Shown: positions 31,669-41,814 of the stretch, in pieces | Layout: each line of letters begins with the position of its first letter | Numbering within the stretch: position 1 is the first letter of the stretch | From: Gemmatimonadetes bacterium 13_2_20CM_2_65_7 | GTDB taxonomy: Bacteria; Gemmatimonadota; Gemmatimonadetes; Gemmatimonadales; GWC2-71-9 | DNA length: 61,581 nt | Direction: 5' to 3' | Assembly (NCBI GenBank): GCA_001915025.1 | Contig: MNDR01000072.1 | Location: 1 to 61,581 of the forward strand | Made by a program: the position numbers and the translations under genes | Notes under the pieces: generated by a model | Seen by the model: only the letters and a program-made list of their open reading frames with translations | The model's database searches: none | Told to the model about the DNA's origin: nothing

Positions 31669-32873
31669 AGCGCTTCTTCCACGACGTCGAGGATTCGTTC
31701 GGCCACGTCGCGCTTGGGCAGCAGCGGCAGGTCGACTTGCTTGCCGTTGCGTCCCAAAATGGTCACGCGATTCGTCGTGACCTCGAATCCCGCACCGGGC
31801 TCGAGGGCGTCATTGAGGATCACGAAGTCGAGCGCCTTATTCTGCATCTTCGAGCGCGCCTTGGCGAGACCGTTCCCGGTCTCCAAGGCGAAGCCGACCA
31901 CAACCATCCGCTTCGGTCGCTCGAGTGAAGTGAGAATGTCCGGCGTCGCTTCCAGCTCGACCGTGAGCGGACCGTTCGCGCGCGGTCGCTTCTTGTCGGC
32001 GAGTTGCGTGGGACGATAGTCTGCGGGCGCGGCGCTCATGATCAGGGCGTCCGCATCCTTCACGAGCGCCTGGACCGCGCGCTGCATCTCTTCGGTCGTC
32101 TCGACGTGCTTCGTTGCAAGACCGGGAGGCGGCGCGAGCTCCGTTGGACCGGTCACGAGCACGACGTTGGCGCCGCGACTCGAGGCGGCCTCCGCTAACG
32201 CATACCCCATGCGACCGCTCGACGGATTCGTGAGGACGCGCACCGGATCGAGGTGCTCGCGCGTCGGCCCGGCTGTCACGACGACACGCTTGCCGGACCA
32301 CTTGCTCTTCGGATTCCCCTGCGGCGGCTTTCCGAGGAGCCGTTCAGCCGCGGCGAGAATCGTCTCCGGTTCGCTCATCCGGCCCGGCCGCTCGCTCGGC
32401 CCTTCCGCGAGCGCGCCGATCTCCGGGCCGACAAAATGCCAGCCACGCGCGGTGAGTGTCTTGATGTTCGCCGTCGTCGCCGGATTCGCGTACATCGCGT
32501 CGTTCATGGCAGGCGCCGCGAGGACGAGGCGGTCGGCGCGCGCGAGCAGCAGCGCCGTGAGCAAGTCGTCCGCCATTCCCATCGCGGCGCGCGCGAGGAT
32601 GTTCCCCGTCGCCGGCGCGACGATGACGAGATCGGGATCTTTGGCGAGATCGATGTGCGCGAGGGCGCGGCCCGGCTCCCACAGCGAGGTGAGCACCGGC
32701 CGGCCGGTGAGCGCTTCGAACGTCAGCGGCCGCACGAACTCGGCCGCGGCCGCGGTGAGCACCACGTCCACGGTGGCGCCTGCCTCGGTCAGCCGGCGCG
32801 CCAGGGTACAGCTCTTATAGCAGGCGATTCCGCCCGACACGCCGAGCACGACGTGACGGTCGGTGAATGACAT
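31665..32873 (-). CDS. coaBC: bifunctional phosphopantothenoylcysteine decarboxylase/phosphopantothenate-cysteine ligase
   Basis: A 402-residue coenzyme A enzyme. The FMN-dependent CoaC half (about 1-180) has VVLGVSGGIACYKS, AHIDLAKDPD, and PAMNDAMYANPAT. The CoaB half (about 190-402) has VVVTAGPTREHLDPVRVLTNPSSGRMGYALA and SAAPADYRP. In the substrate flap, GALAEGPSERPGRM replaces the usual ACG-GRM segment, so the expected Cys is absent. ATG 32873 overlaps the rpoZ stop (TGATG). Confidence 0.93.
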   Translation of the reverse strand: MSFTDRHVVLGVSGGIACYKSCTLARRLTEAGATVDVVLTAAAAEFVRPLTFEALTGRPVLTSLWEPGRALAHIDLAKDPDLVIVAPATGNILARAAMGMADDLLTALLLARADRLVLAAPAMNDAMYANPATTANIKTLTARGWHFVGPEIGALAEGPSERPGRMSEPETILAAAERLLGKPPQGNPKSKWSGKRVVVTAGPTREHLDPVRVLTNPSSGRMGYALAEAASSRGANVVLVTGPTELAPPPGLATKHVETTEEMQRAVQALVKDADALIMSAAPADYRPTQLADKKRPRANGPLTVELEATPDILTSLERPKRMVVVGFALETGNGLAKARSKMQNKALDFVILNDALEPGAGFEVTTNRVTILGRNGKQVDLPLLPKRDVAERILDVVEEAL

Positions 32874-33088
32874 CAGGCTTCCTGCTGGCGCCGCCGCCGC
32901 ACCAGGCGGTACTTGAGGCCGCCGCGCACGAGCTCGTCGAACGCGCGCGTGGTGAGCTTCTCTTCCCAATCGACGGAACGGTCGCGCGGGAAATCGTTCA
33001 CATAGCGCGCGAATTTGGCCGCCACGAGCACGCCGAGATACTTGTTCTGCGTTTGTCCTGCGACTTCTGCCGGAGTCACAATGCGCAT
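32873..33088 (-). CDS. rpoZ: DNA-directed RNA polymerase subunit omega
   Basis: A 71-residue subunit that assists assembly of the polymerase core around beta-prime. It begins MRIVTPAEVAGQTQNKYLGV and has VVAAKFARYVND-like and LTTRAFDELVRG stretches in the normal order. I chose ATG 33088, just past the gmk stop, with AAAGG upstream. The gmk-rpoZ-coaBC order is a common bacterial arrangement. Confidence 0.88.
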   Translation of the reverse strand: MRIVTPAEVAGQTQNKYLGVLVAAKFARYVNDFPRDRSVDWEEKLTTRAFDELVRGGLKYRLVRRRRQQEA

Positions 33089-33092
33089 TTGC

Positions 33093-33773
33093 TCAGCCTT
33101 TCTGTTGGTGCAGTTCATCATAGAGTCGTTGGGCCTCGGCTTGCAGGCCGCGCCCGTAGTTCGTGATCCACTCGAAGTCTTTCTTCTCCCTGGCTCGGCC
33201 CCCGCCCCGCGCCTCGTCCGCGATGCTCACGACCTCGGCGACCGCCCTGTCGAGATCGTCGTTGCGAATCCACCGATCGAACAACGTCGACTGCTGCAAC
33301 TCGTATTCGGCCCGGTCCAGGCGCCAGCGGATCTGCTCGATCGATTCACTCCTCCGCTGATGCAGTCGCTCCAGCAACACGCGCGGATCGCTCGGCAAAA
33401 TGAAGATCGAGACTGAGCGGGGATACGGATACTGTTCCCGCACCTGCCGCGCTCCCTCGACCTCGATGTCGAGGAGCACGTGCTTGCCGGACTTCAGTAC
33501 TTTCTCGACTTCGTCCTTCAGCGTGCCGTACAACTCGCCGGCGTACTCGGCATACTCCAGGAACTTGCCGGCGCCGACCCCTTCCAGGAACTGCGTCCGC
33601 GTCTGAAAGTGATAATCCACACCGTCCCGCTCATCGGGACGCGGCGGCCGCGTCGTCGCCGACACCGAGAAGCCGAATCGATCCGGATACTGTTCGCGCG
33701 CCGCCCGCGCGATGGTCGTCTTGCCGCCACCCGACGGCGCGGACAGGACGACGATCCGGGGCCGTGCCGTCAC
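33093..33773 (-). CDS. gmk: guanylate kinase
   Basis: A 226-residue kinase phosphorylating GMP. It has the P-loop LSAPSGGGKTTIAR, GMP-binding VSATTRPPRPDERDGVDYHF, EYAEYAGELYGT, and LLDIEVEGARQVR. The C-terminus extends about 25 residues beyond the core, including a GGGRAREKKDFEW segment. GTG start overlaps the yicC stop (GTGA). Confidence 0.95.
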   Translation of the reverse strand: MTARPRIVVLSAPSGGGKTTIARAAREQYPDRFGFSVSATTRPPRPDERDGVDYHFQTRTQFLEGVGAGKFLEYAEYAGELYGTLKDEVEKVLKSGKHVLLDIEVEGARQVREQYPYPRSVSIFILPSDPRVLLERLHQRRSESIEQIRWRLDRAEYELQQSTLFDRWIRNDDLDRAVAEVVSIADEARGGGRAREKKDFEWITNYGRGLQAEAQRLYDELHQQKG

Positions 33774-34654
33774 TCCAGATTCTCCAGCTGCTCCCGGAAC
33801 TTCTCGAGGTCCCCCTTCATCGCGATCACGGTCTGGGTGATCCGTGCATCATTGGCCTTGGAGCCCATCGTGTTCACCTCGCGCAACAACTCCTGCGCCA
33901 GGAACCCGAGCTGCTTGCCGATCGGCTGATCCGAGTTGAGCGCCGCGCGCGCTGCCTCGACGTGAGCGCGAAAGCGCACCAGCTCCTCAGTGATGTCAAC
34001 GCGGTCGGCGAGCAATGCGATTTCGATGGCCAAACGCTGCTCATCAACTGTGGCGGCCGACGTCAGCTCGGTAATGGCTTGTTTCAGCCGCTGATGCTCT
34101 GCCTTCAGCCGTGCTGGTGCCTGCGCCTCGATCTCGCGGGCCGCACTCTCGAGCGCATCGAGCCGCTGATTCAGCTCGATCGCGAGCGCCCGACCCTCGC
34201 GCTCGCGCATCGCCACCACGTCGTGCGCCGCTCGTTCCACGATCGGCTTGACGTCAGCCCACTGCACGGCGTCCTGATCGCGGCCATTCACCGCCGTCAA
34301 CACGTCCGGATGCCGGGCGACGAAGGCCAGATCCACCGTCCCCCTGAGCTTCAGCTTCTTCTTGAGCTGCTGCGCGGCCGCAAGCACCTGCTTCGCGCGC
34401 GACAGGTCGACGGCAACACCGCGCTCCGTGGCCGGCCCATCGACCCATCGCGCGGTGACCGCCACATGCCCGCGCTCCAGCAGCTGGCGCAGTCGCTCCC
34501 GCATCTCGATTTCGACGCCGGCGAGATCGGCCGGCAACTTGAGCTGCGGGTTGAAGTAGCGGTGGTTGACGGTGCGGATGTCCACCCGCAGGCGTCCCCT
34601 CCCACTTGAGACTCGATCCTCGGCAGAGCCGAAGCCTGTCATGCTGCGCGGCAC
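33770..34654 (-). CDS. yicC: YicC-family endoribonuclease-like protein
   Basis: A 294-residue protein with the family N-terminus MTGFG at residues 5-9, the stretch VNHRYFNPQLKLP, and the C-terminal DUF1732-type segment GKQLGFLAQELLREVNTMGSKAND. Members are single-strand-specific endoribonucleases linked to small-RNA turnover. The start could be the GTG at 34654 or the ATG at 34642; family members usually carry two to four residues before MTGFG, so I used the GTG. Confidence 0.9.
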   Translation of the reverse strand: MPRSMTGFGSAEDRVSSGRGRLRVDIRTVNHRYFNPQLKLPADLAGVEIEMRERLRQLLERGHVAVTARWVDGPATERGVAVDLSRAKQVLAAAQQLKKKLKLRGTVDLAFVARHPDVLTAVNGRDQDAVQWADVKPIVERAAHDVVAMREREGRALAIELNQRLDALESAAREIEAQAPARLKAEHQRLKQAITELTSAATVDEQRLAIEIALLADRVDITEELVRFRAHVEAARAALNSDQPIGKQLGFLAQELLREVNTMGSKANDARITQTVIAMKGDLEKFREQLENLE

Positions 34655-34679
34655 AAGTCGTTAAATGTAGTAGGGGAAG

Positions 34680-36461
34680 CTAGTTCGTGAAGAACCAGCG
34701 GGCGCCATACTGCTGCACGCTCTTGGGAAAGCCCAGCCCCGCCACGTAACTCGAGCGCATCACGTTCATGTTCTGGATGTACCAGAAGATCGTGACGCCG
34801 GCGAGCTGCAGCTCGAAGTTCGTGTCGACGAAGCTCGCGCCACCCATGGCGCGCTGGATCCCCGCGGTATCGGCGCCGCCCAGCGCCCATCGGCTCCAGG
34901 ATTCCATGGCCACCTCACCGTGGAGCGCGAAGATGCCGCTCTTGAAGACGCGCCAGAATTTGGAATGGAAGGTCGCGGCGATGCGGGCGTGATGCGGCGG
35001 CTCGAAGTCGCCACCGCCCACCACCGCATCGAAGTACCAGCCCGACAGCGTGAATCCCGGAAGCACCCGCAGGGACGCGTGGCCGGCGATAAAGTCGGTC
35101 GAGGGAGTGGGATGCAGAGCGGTGACCGTCTTGATGCTGCCGGCGAACCCGAGCGGGGTGAATGGATCGCGACGCCCACGCCCGACCTCGATCATGAGTC
35201 TCGGGTTGTCGAAGCGCACCCATCCCGCGACGTCATTCGTCTGCTGAAGCGGATCCTTGGCAACAAACATCGCTTGTACGTCGCGTTGCCACGCCGCCTC
35301 CGCGCGGGCGGAAAATCCCAGTGGCAGCGCGATGCCGGCTGTGAGATATCCGCGGTCGCCGGTACGTCCACCCGTGTAGCTGGAGTGACGCATTGTGCCG
35401 GCCAGCGTGAAGAACGAAACGGGTGACCAACCGGCGCGCGCCTCGAATTGCTGTGGAAAGCCGGCGGCGCCAAGCCGAGCAGTCGCGGTCACATTGGCTC
35501 TGCGCCAGGTATTGCTGGCTTCGAGCGTGATGCTCGAGACGGTGCGCGGCGCGATCGTCGTGTCATGGCTGATCCCGCTGGTGGCGAGCGTGGTGCTCAG
35601 CCGGTAGCCCAAACCATCCTCACGCTCGGCGACAAACAGGCGCAGCAGCCGCTCGCGACGATCCTGCCGCCACGCGTCCACGCCGTCACCAGCCGTGCGA
35701 TGCCAACTCGAGCTCGCGATTTGAAAGGAGGCGCCCACGCGCGCGCCCGGCGGCACGTACTCGAACTTGACCCAGAGATCACTCGTCCCGAAGGGCGTGG
35801 TCGTATTGCCCACCGGCCCAAGGCCGATGCTGTTCCAGTCGGCGAGGAGTGCGACGCCAAAACCGGAACGTCCGCGCGTCGCATATCCGGCGCGGTAGCC
35901 GGCGATGTCATCCACGCCTGTCAGAATCCCGATCTGTGTGGCCGCGGACGTCGACCGGGTGCGAGCCGTGACGAGATAGACGCGCAGCGAGGCTGGAAGC
36001 ACGATGACGTCGACGCGCTCGAGCGGCGCCAGGGGAATGCGCGCTGGGTCGATATAGATCGAGTCCCGCCCCAGAGGCACGAACGGCACACCATCCCAGT
36101 AGATCTCGAGCGCCGCGGGACCACGGCCGCCATACAGGACGATCTCCGCCTGTCCGTACCAGCCCCCCCGCGCGACATACACGCCAGGGATATGGCCGAG
36201 GAGATCGCTAAGCGTGCGAACTCGGTTGAAGAGCAACGAGTCGGTGGTGAAGGTGTACCGCGACCCCAGGGGCAACGGGCCCGGCGCGATCGCGGCGGCG
36301 AATACGGGCAGCAGCGCCGGCGTGGTATCGCGGGCCGTGGTGTCGCGTTGCGTTGAGTCGTGAGCTGCTGTGGTGTCTCGGCGGGTCGTGTCAGCCTGAG
36401 CGGCCGCACCGGACGCCAACGCGCCGGACAACCCGAGCGCGAGCAGACCGCCGCGAATCAA
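34680..36461 (-). CDS. outer-membrane protein with TonB-dependent-receptor plug domain
   Basis: A 593-residue exported protein. It has a signal peptide (about 1-22, ending ASGAAAQ), a low-complexity stretch of D-T-T-x-R-D repeats (about 23-47), a plug-like domain (about 60-180, TLSDLLGHIPGVYVARGG, VLYGGRGPAALEIYWDGVPF), then beta-strand-rich sequence to a C-terminal aromatic residue pattern ending YGARWFFTN. The barrel is short for a TonB receptor. TTG start overlaps the pepA stop (TTGA). Substrate unknown. Confidence 0.75.
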   Translation of the reverse strand: MIRGGLLALGLSGALASGAAAQADTTRRDTTAAHDSTQRDTTARDTTPALLPVFAAAIAPGPLPLGSRYTFTTDSLLFNRVRTLSDLLGHIPGVYVARGGWYGQAEIVLYGGRGPAALEIYWDGVPFVPLGRDSIYIDPARIPLAPLERVDVIVLPASLRVYLVTARTRSTSAATQIGILTGVDDIAGYRAGYATRGRSGFGVALLADWNSIGLGPVGNTTTPFGTSDLWVKFEYVPPGARVGASFQIASSSWHRTAGDGVDAWRQDRRERLLRLFVAEREDGLGYRLSTTLATSGISHDTTIAPRTVSSITLEASNTWRRANVTATARLGAAGFPQQFEARAGWSPVSFFTLAGTMRHSSYTGGRTGDRGYLTAGIALPLGFSARAEAAWQRDVQAMFVAKDPLQQTNDVAGWVRFDNPRLMIEVGRGRRDPFTPLGFAGSIKTVTALHPTPSTDFIAGHASLRVLPGFTLSGWYFDAVVGGGDFEPPHHARIAATFHSKFWRVFKSGIFALHGEVAMESWSRWALGGADTAGIQRAMGGASFVDTNFELQLAGVTIFWYIQNMNVMRSSYVAGLGFPKSVQQYGARWFFTN

Positions 36462-37933
36462 GCGCCCGCGGCGCCAGCGCGTTTGAGCAAGAATTCGGTA
36501 AACAGCCGCACGCCGATCGCCGTCGGTCCTTTTGCGTGACTTGGGCCTTCGCCCTCGAGATAGGCTGTTCCTGCGATGTCGAGGTGCACCCACGGAAAGC
36601 TGTCCACGAACTCACGCAGGAACCACGCTCCGGCAATTGTGCCGGCCGCGCGTCCGCCCGAATTCTTGACGTCGGCCACGTCGGACTTCAGCAGCTCCCG
36701 ATATTCGTCCCAGAGTGGCAGCGGCCAGCAGCGCTCGCCGGCGCGCTCTCCGGCGTCGCGCACCTCGGCGAGCAATGCCTCGTCGTTGCCCAACAGGCCG
36801 ATCGCATGATGGCCGAGCGCGACCACGACGGCGCCCGTCAGCGTCGCGGCATCGATGGCCGCCGCCGGCTTGAAGCGCCGAGCGTACGACAGCGCGTCGC
36901 ACAGAATCAGACGCCCCTCGGCGTCGGTGTTGATGATCTCGATGGTCTTCCCGAGGTGGCTCTTTACGACGTCGCCCGGTTTGATCGCAGTGCCGGAGGG
37001 CAGATTTTCCGTGGCGGGGATAAGGCCAACGACGTTGATCCTGGGCTTCAGGCGGCCCAGCACTTCGAACGCGCCGAGCACGGCGGTCGCCCCCGACTTG
37101 TCGAACTTCATGTCCTCCATGTTCGCGGCGGGCTTGATCGAGATCCCACCCGAATCGAACGTGACGCCTTTGCCGATCAGTACGACGGGGGCGCCTGTCC
37201 CTCCCTGATACTCCAGTACAATAAACCGCGGTTCCTCCGCGCTTCCTTGGGCGACGGCGAGCAGCGCCCCCATCCCTTCCTTCTTTATCTGCGCGAGATC
37301 GAGGATCGTGACGCCGAATTTGTAGGTGGTCGCGAGTTTGCGAGCCTGCTCGCCGAGGAACGTGGGCGTGCAGAGGTTCCCAGGCTGCATTTGCAGGTTG
37401 CGCGTGAAGAGGTAGCCAGCAGCCACGGCATCGCCGATGCGCCGGCCGGCCTCGGCGTCCTCTTTGTCGGCCTTGTTGATGACGATTTCGACCGATTCGA
37501 GCTCGGGCTTGGGATCCTCGGGCTGCTTCTTGAGCTCGGTGAATTGCCATCCGCCCTGCGCGGCGCCTTCGATCGCCACCTGTACGATCTCGGCGACGCC
37601 GAGTCCTCCACGCGCTTCTTTCGCGACCGCTATGGTGACTGTCTTGGTCCCCAGGCTGCGCGCACGTCTGGCGGCTATCGCCGCGCCGCGGCGGATCGAG
37701 CTGCGCGTGATCTCGGTCGCTTTTCCAATTCCCACGAGCAGGATGCGCTCAGCCTTGCCTGGGGGGGCGCCGTAAACAAGAAGCGCCTCGTCCTTCTTGC
37801 CCTTGTAGTCTCCCGACGCGATGGCACGCTCGAGACTAGCATCCTTGAGCGGGGCTTGATTGTCCGAGACCAGCACTGCCAGGAACGGACTCTCGACGCT
37901 CTCAAGAGAGCGCGTGGAGATAAGAGTCTTCAC
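36458..37933 (-). CDS. pepA: leucyl aminopeptidase (M17)
   Basis: A 491-residue cytosolic aminopeptidase with two-metal centre residues in [18 protein letters not shown] and the hallmark NTDAEGRL. The C-terminal [18 protein letters not shown] and [22 protein letters not shown] are typical. GTG 37933 overlaps the icd stop (GTGA); upstream codons read icd in another frame. Confidence 0.95.
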   Translation of the reverse strand: MKTLISTRSLESVESPFLAVLVSDNQAPLKDASLERAIASGDYKGKKDEALLVYGAPPGKAERILLVGIGKATEITRSSIRRGAAIAARRARSLGTKTVTIAVAKEARGGLGVAEIVQVAIEGAAQGGWQFTELKKQPEDPKPELESVEIVINKADKEDAEAGRRIGDAVAAGYLFTRNLQMQPGNLCTPTFLGEQARKLATTYKFGVTILDLAQIKKEGMGALLAVAQGSAEEPRFIVLEYQGGTGAPVVLIGKGVTFDSGGISIKPAANMEDMKFDKSGATAVLGAFEVLGRLKPRINVVGLIPATENLPSGTAIKPGDVVKSHLGKTIEIINTDAEGRLILCDALSYARRFKPAAAIDAATLTGAVVVALGHHAIGLLGNDEALLAEVRDAGERAGERCWPLPLWDEYRELLKSDVADVKNSGGRAAGTIAGAWFLREFVDSFPWVHLDIAGTAYLEGEGPSHAKGPTAIGVRLFTEFLLKRAGAAGA

Positions 37934-39171
37934 GACAGGTGCTCGATGATGGCGTCGGCGAATGCGGAGGTCGAGACCTCCGTCGCGCCCGGGAGCTGCC
38001 GCGCCAGATCGTAGGTGACGTGTTTCGACGCGATCGCGCCTTCGAGGCCGCGGACGATCGCGCGTCCCACATCTTCCCATCCCAGCTCTTCGAACATCAT
38101 CACGCCCGAGAGGATGACGCTGCTGGGATTCACCTTGTCCTGCCCCGCGTATTTGGGCGCGGTGCCGTGCGTCGCTTCGTAGACGGCGTACCCGTCCCCG
38201 ACGTTGCCGCCGGGCGCCAGGCCCAACCCGCCGACTTGCGCCGCCGCCGCATCGGAGAGGTAGTCGCCGTTGAGATTGGGCGCGGCGATCACGGAGTACT
38301 CGTCCGGACGCAGCACGAGCTGCTGAAACATGGCATCGGCGATGCGGTCCTTGATCATTACTTTGCTCACGTCCTCTTTGCGCTTTGCGCCCTCGGCCTC
38401 AGTGACGGTCTGCTCCGCGAATCGCTCCTTGGCGACTTCGTACCCCCAGTCCCGAAACCCGCCTTCCGTGAACTTCATGATGTTGCCTTTGTGAACGAGG
38501 GTCACGGAAGGACGCCGCCGCTTGATCGCGTACTGGATCGCCTTCACGATCAGGCGCTGCGATCCGAATTTCGACATCGGCTTGATACCGATCGCGCTGC
38601 CGGCGCGAATCTTCGCTCCAAAACGGCGCTGCAGGAATTCGATGAGCGCGTCGGCCTCCGGGCTCCCTGCCTTGTACTCGATGCCGGCGTAGACGTCTTC
38701 GATGTTTTCCCGAAAAATGACGATGTCGAGTTTCGCCGGTTGTTTGACGGGCGCCGGGACGCCGGCGATATGTCGCACCGGCCGAATGCAGGCGTACAGA
38801 TCGAGGACTTGTCGCAGCGCGACGTTGAGCGAGCGAATGCCGCCGCCGACCGGCGTGGTCAGCGGGCCCTTGATGGCGACGCGGTGCTCCCGGATGACGC
38901 CGAGGGTCTCTTCGGGCAGCCAGTCGCCCGATTGATTGAAGGACTTTTCTCCGGCCAGTATTTCCCGCCAGACGACGCTGCGCTTGCCACCCGACGTGCG
39001 CGCGACCGCGGCGTCGAAGACCTTGGCCGCGGCGCGCCAAATGTCGGGCCCGGTGCCGTCGCCTTCGATGAAGGGGATGATGGGATGGTCGGGAACGATC
39101 CAGTGTCCATCGCGGTAGTCGATCTTCGCCCCGACGGCGCCGCCGCGGCGACCTTCAAGCTGGGTTGGCAT
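37930..39171 (-). CDS. icd: isocitrate dehydrogenase, NADP-type
   Basis: A 413-residue TCA-cycle enzyme. It has the substrate Ser/Arg region [54 protein letters not shown], and the nucleotide-binding [22 protein letters not shown]. The residues after the HGTAP stretch favour NADP. It is the first gene of the long minus-strand run. A -10-like TAAACT lies seven bases before the ATG. Confidence 0.95.
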   Translation of the reverse strand: MPTQLEGRRGGAVGAKIDYRDGHWIVPDHPIIPFIEGDGTGPDIWRAAAKVFDAAVARTSGGKRSVVWREILAGEKSFNQSGDWLPEETLGVIREHRVAIKGPLTTPVGGGIRSLNVALRQVLDLYACIRPVRHIAGVPAPVKQPAKLDIVIFRENIEDVYAGIEYKAGSPEADALIEFLQRRFGAKIRAGSAIGIKPMSKFGSQRLIVKAIQYAIKRRRPSVTLVHKGNIMKFTEGGFRDWGYEVAKERFAEQTVTEAEGAKRKEDVSKVMIKDRIADAMFQQLVLRPDEYSVIAAPNLNGDYLSDAAAAQVGGLGLAPGGNVGDGYAVYEATHGTAPKYAGQDKVNPSSVILSGVMMFEELGWEDVGRAIVRGLEGAIASKHVTYDLARQLPGATEVSTSAFADAIIEHLS

Positions 39172-39306
39172 GGACCCCAGTTTACCACAAAAAGGGGGCT
39201 TGCAATATCCGGCGACGGAGGGATCTAAACCGATTTCAGAATGAGCGAATTCGCCTTATTGGGGTGACGGGCGGGAACGGTTGGGGTGGTAGTGCGTAAG
39301 ACAATT

Positions 39307-39744
39307 ATGCGACTCGCTCACTCTTCGATCGTGCTCAGCCTGATCGCGCTGGTGATCACCGGCTGCGGTGACGGCTCCGGATTGATCGGCATCGCAACCG
39401 GAGGCGGTGGCGGCGGCGGCCAGACTACGCGGGCGCTCGCCTTCTTCGTTCAACCGAACTCAGCGACGGCCGGCCAAGCCATTTCGCCGCCCGTCGAGGT
39501 CGTCGCAAAGGATTCGTTGGGAAACACGGACAGCACCTTTACGGGCGCTGTCACCGTGTCACTCGCTTCCAATACAGCAGGCGGCTCGCTGAGCGGAACT
39601 ACGACTACGCGTGCCGCGGCGGGTATCGCCAGCTTCAGGACCCTCGTGATCGATAAGCCCGGGACCTATACTCTGAGCGCATCGACAACTGACGTGACCG
39701 TCACCAGCAACGCATTCACGGTCATAACAGCAACCGGGCCGTAA
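39307..39744 (+). CDS. small lipoprotein with one Ig-like (big) domain
   Basis: A 145-residue exported protein with signal peptide and lipobox (VITGCG, Cys about 20), a Gly-rich linker (about 32-41), then one beta domain with AFFVQPNSATAGQAISPPVEV and FTGAVTVSLASN, resembling bacterial Ig-like folds. Function unknown; probably cell-surface. I chose ATG 39307 because the hydrophobic signal follows at once; GTGs at 39286 and 39292 are possible alternatives. It is the only plus-strand gene between 10983 and 47189. Confidence 0.7.
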   Translation: MRLAHSSIVLSLIALVITGCGDGSGLIGIATGGGGGGGQTTRALAFFVQPNSATAGQAISPPVEVVAKDSLGNTDSTFTGAVTVSLASNTAGGSLSGTTTTRAAAGIASFRTLVIDKPGTYTLSASTTDVTVTSNAFTVITATGP

Positions 39745-39759
39745 CGCTCCGCCCCACCA

Positions 39760-41769
39760 CTAAAGCCGGTAGCCGACCAGCGTTCCCGACGCAGTCCGCA
39801 AGAACAGCATCCCAGCGATATCGTCGACCGCGTATACGGGCTCGCGTTCTTTTCCGAGATCGACGCGAGCGCGCGGTTGCGCGCTGTCTTTGTCGATTTG
39901 TAAAAGGACGTTGCCGTCTCCGTCTGGCGAGCGCGTCAGCATGAATACGGATCCAGCTACCGACAGCGATGCCTTAAACCGCTTCGTGGCCAGCGCGGCC
40001 GCCTGGTTGGAGTAGCCCTGCAGCTGTGCCCCTCCCTGCGTGTACGTGGTGGCGATCTGTCCCATGATGCGGCGTGCATTCGTGTCGGTCGCCGTGCGCG
40101 ACGCTTGCGCGAAGGCGTCGCCATAGGAAGATGCAGCGGCGCCGTACAGACCGGCTCTGATGGACTGTATCCGATACAGGGCGCGCAGCAGTCCCGGCAA
40201 CCGTGGAGCGGGATGATAGACCTGCTGCTTGATCTGCCCGTCGCGGCCGAGCACCACGAGATTCTGCGCCGCGATCAGAACAATCCCGGAGGGCCGCAGC
40301 TCCATCGCCGTCGGATCTTCCCCGCCCTCCATCTTGATCTCGGCACTCAGCGCGCGATAACTGCCGGCTTGCCGGTCGACGGCATACAACTTGTGATCGC
40401 GATTTGCGAACACGTAGAGCGTCGATCCCTCAACGGCATGATGCAGCAGATACCGGTCGGCTTTGTAATCATCGGCGTTGAGCGGCTTCCCGCTTTCGAT
40501 CGCATCCTTGAACTTGGGTTCCCCAGACGTGAGATCGATGATATTGACTTCGGCGTTGATGGTGGCATCCGGACGCGAAATGTACAGGAGTCCGGCCGGC
40601 GTCAGCTCCGCATAATCGAGCTGCCCTTTGATCTTCACATCTTTCTGGAGGCGCACCGTCGCGGTGGCGACATCCAGGACGTTCACGAAGGTGCGTGACT
40701 CCGCGTCCACCGCGAGGACTGCCGCGCCCCCGGTGATGAGCGCCTGCGTGACGGTACCGCGCATGCGCAACGGCTTCGGCGCGATGGTCGTACCATCTTC
40801 GTAGCGCGCGACGTTGAGACCCGTCTGCACCACGCCGTTCACGATGCGTACGTTGCCCGTCGCTTCGTTCGCCGGCGGCGACTCCGGCAGGATGATGATC
40901 CCGTTCGGGTGCTGCACGATGTCGTGCACCCATCCGTCGATGATCGCAGGCTTGGGCCACAACGCCTGACCGTCGGCGAGCCGGTACGCCATCAGCCGGT
41001 CGTCGAAGCTCACGTAAATGCGGTCGTTCTTGTCGATCGATTGGTAGAGCCGCACGTGCTTCGCGGGATTGCCGGCGTGCGCCGTCGGCAGCGTCGCGGA
41101 CCAGCGGACCGCACCCGTCTTTGCGTCGAGCGCGCGCAGTCCCATGAGTGTGTGGACGACGATCACGTCGGGCCCCGCCTGCAGCACCTCGAGCGTGGTG
41201 CCTCCTGAGGCCAGGCGCACCAGGCCTTGCATGAGCCCGCCGAGGCCGCCGCGCTTCGGTTCTGTCTGCTGAAAGAGGGACTCACTCACCCAGCGCTGCG
41301 TGCCCGTGGCGAGATCGTACAGCGCGACGACCGGTGGGCCGCTCTGGCGCTGGCCGTGCACGAGCAGCGTCCCGGTCTGCGGCATTACTCGTCGCGTGAC
41401 CACCTTCGTCAGGTTCAGGCGCCGTGAGTCGAAGAGGACGGTGCCGGTGACTGGATCGAAGACGAGGAGGAGTCCCGGGCGCGCCGCCTCCATCAGCAGC
41501 GACCCTTCCACCATCCGCACGCTGTCGGCCGGTAATCCGCCGAGCTCGGGCTTCTGCCAGACGATCTGACCGCGCTCGATGTCGACAGCCGCGAGCACAT
41601 TGTCGGTCGACACGAGGAGCGCGCCCGCTGGGGTGACCTGCTGCCAGCGGATGTCGCCGCTGAATCGTGCCGTCCACACCGGAGTCGCTCCGGTCGGCGC
41701 CGGCGTCTGCGCGACAGGGGTCTGGACGACAAATGTGGAAAGGAGTAAGAGGACGGGCGTCAGCGGCAT
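39760..41769 (-). CDS. exported PQQ-like beta-propeller protein
   Basis: A 669-residue protein with a signal peptide (about 1-20, ending VAQTP) and repeated blade motifs of the type GQIVWQKPELGG, GAVRWSATLPTA, GQALWPKPAIIDG, HKLYAVDRQAGSY. Such propellers occur in outer-membrane assembly (BamB-like) and in sensing proteins; no enzyme residues are evident. I chose ATG 41769 with GGGG just upstream instead of a longer reading. Role unknown. Confidence 0.8.
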   Translation of the reverse strand: MPLTPVLLLLSTFVVQTPVAQTPAPTGATPVWTARFSGDIRWQQVTPAGALLVSTDNVLAAVDIERGQIVWQKPELGGLPADSVRMVEGSLLMEAARPGLLLVFDPVTGTVLFDSRRLNLTKVVTRRVMPQTGTLLVHGQRQSGPPVVALYDLATGTQRWVSESLFQQTEPKRGGLGGLMQGLVRLASGGTTLEVLQAGPDVIVVHTLMGLRALDAKTGAVRWSATLPTAHAGNPAKHVRLYQSIDKNDRIYVSFDDRLMAYRLADGQALWPKPAIIDGWVHDIVQHPNGIIILPESPPANEATGNVRIVNGVVQTGLNVARYEDGTTIAPKPLRMRGTVTQALITGGAAVLAVDAESRTFVNVLDVATATVRLQKDVKIKGQLDYAELTPAGLLYISRPDATINAEVNIIDLTSGEPKFKDAIESGKPLNADDYKADRYLLHHAVEGSTLYVFANRDHKLYAVDRQAGSYRALSAEIKMEGGEDPTAMELRPSGIVLIAAQNLVVLGRDGQIKQQVYHPAPRLPGLLRALYRIQSIRAGLYGAAASSYGDAFAQASRTATDTNARRIMGQIATTYTQGGAQLQGYSNQAAALATKRFKASLSVAGSVFMLTRSPDGDGNVLLQIDKDSAQPRARVDLGKEREPVYAVDDIAGMLFLRTASGTLVGYRL

Positions 41770-41814
41770 GGAGACCCCTCGTAAGAGAGGCCCCATATCC
41801 CCCCATGACGGCGT

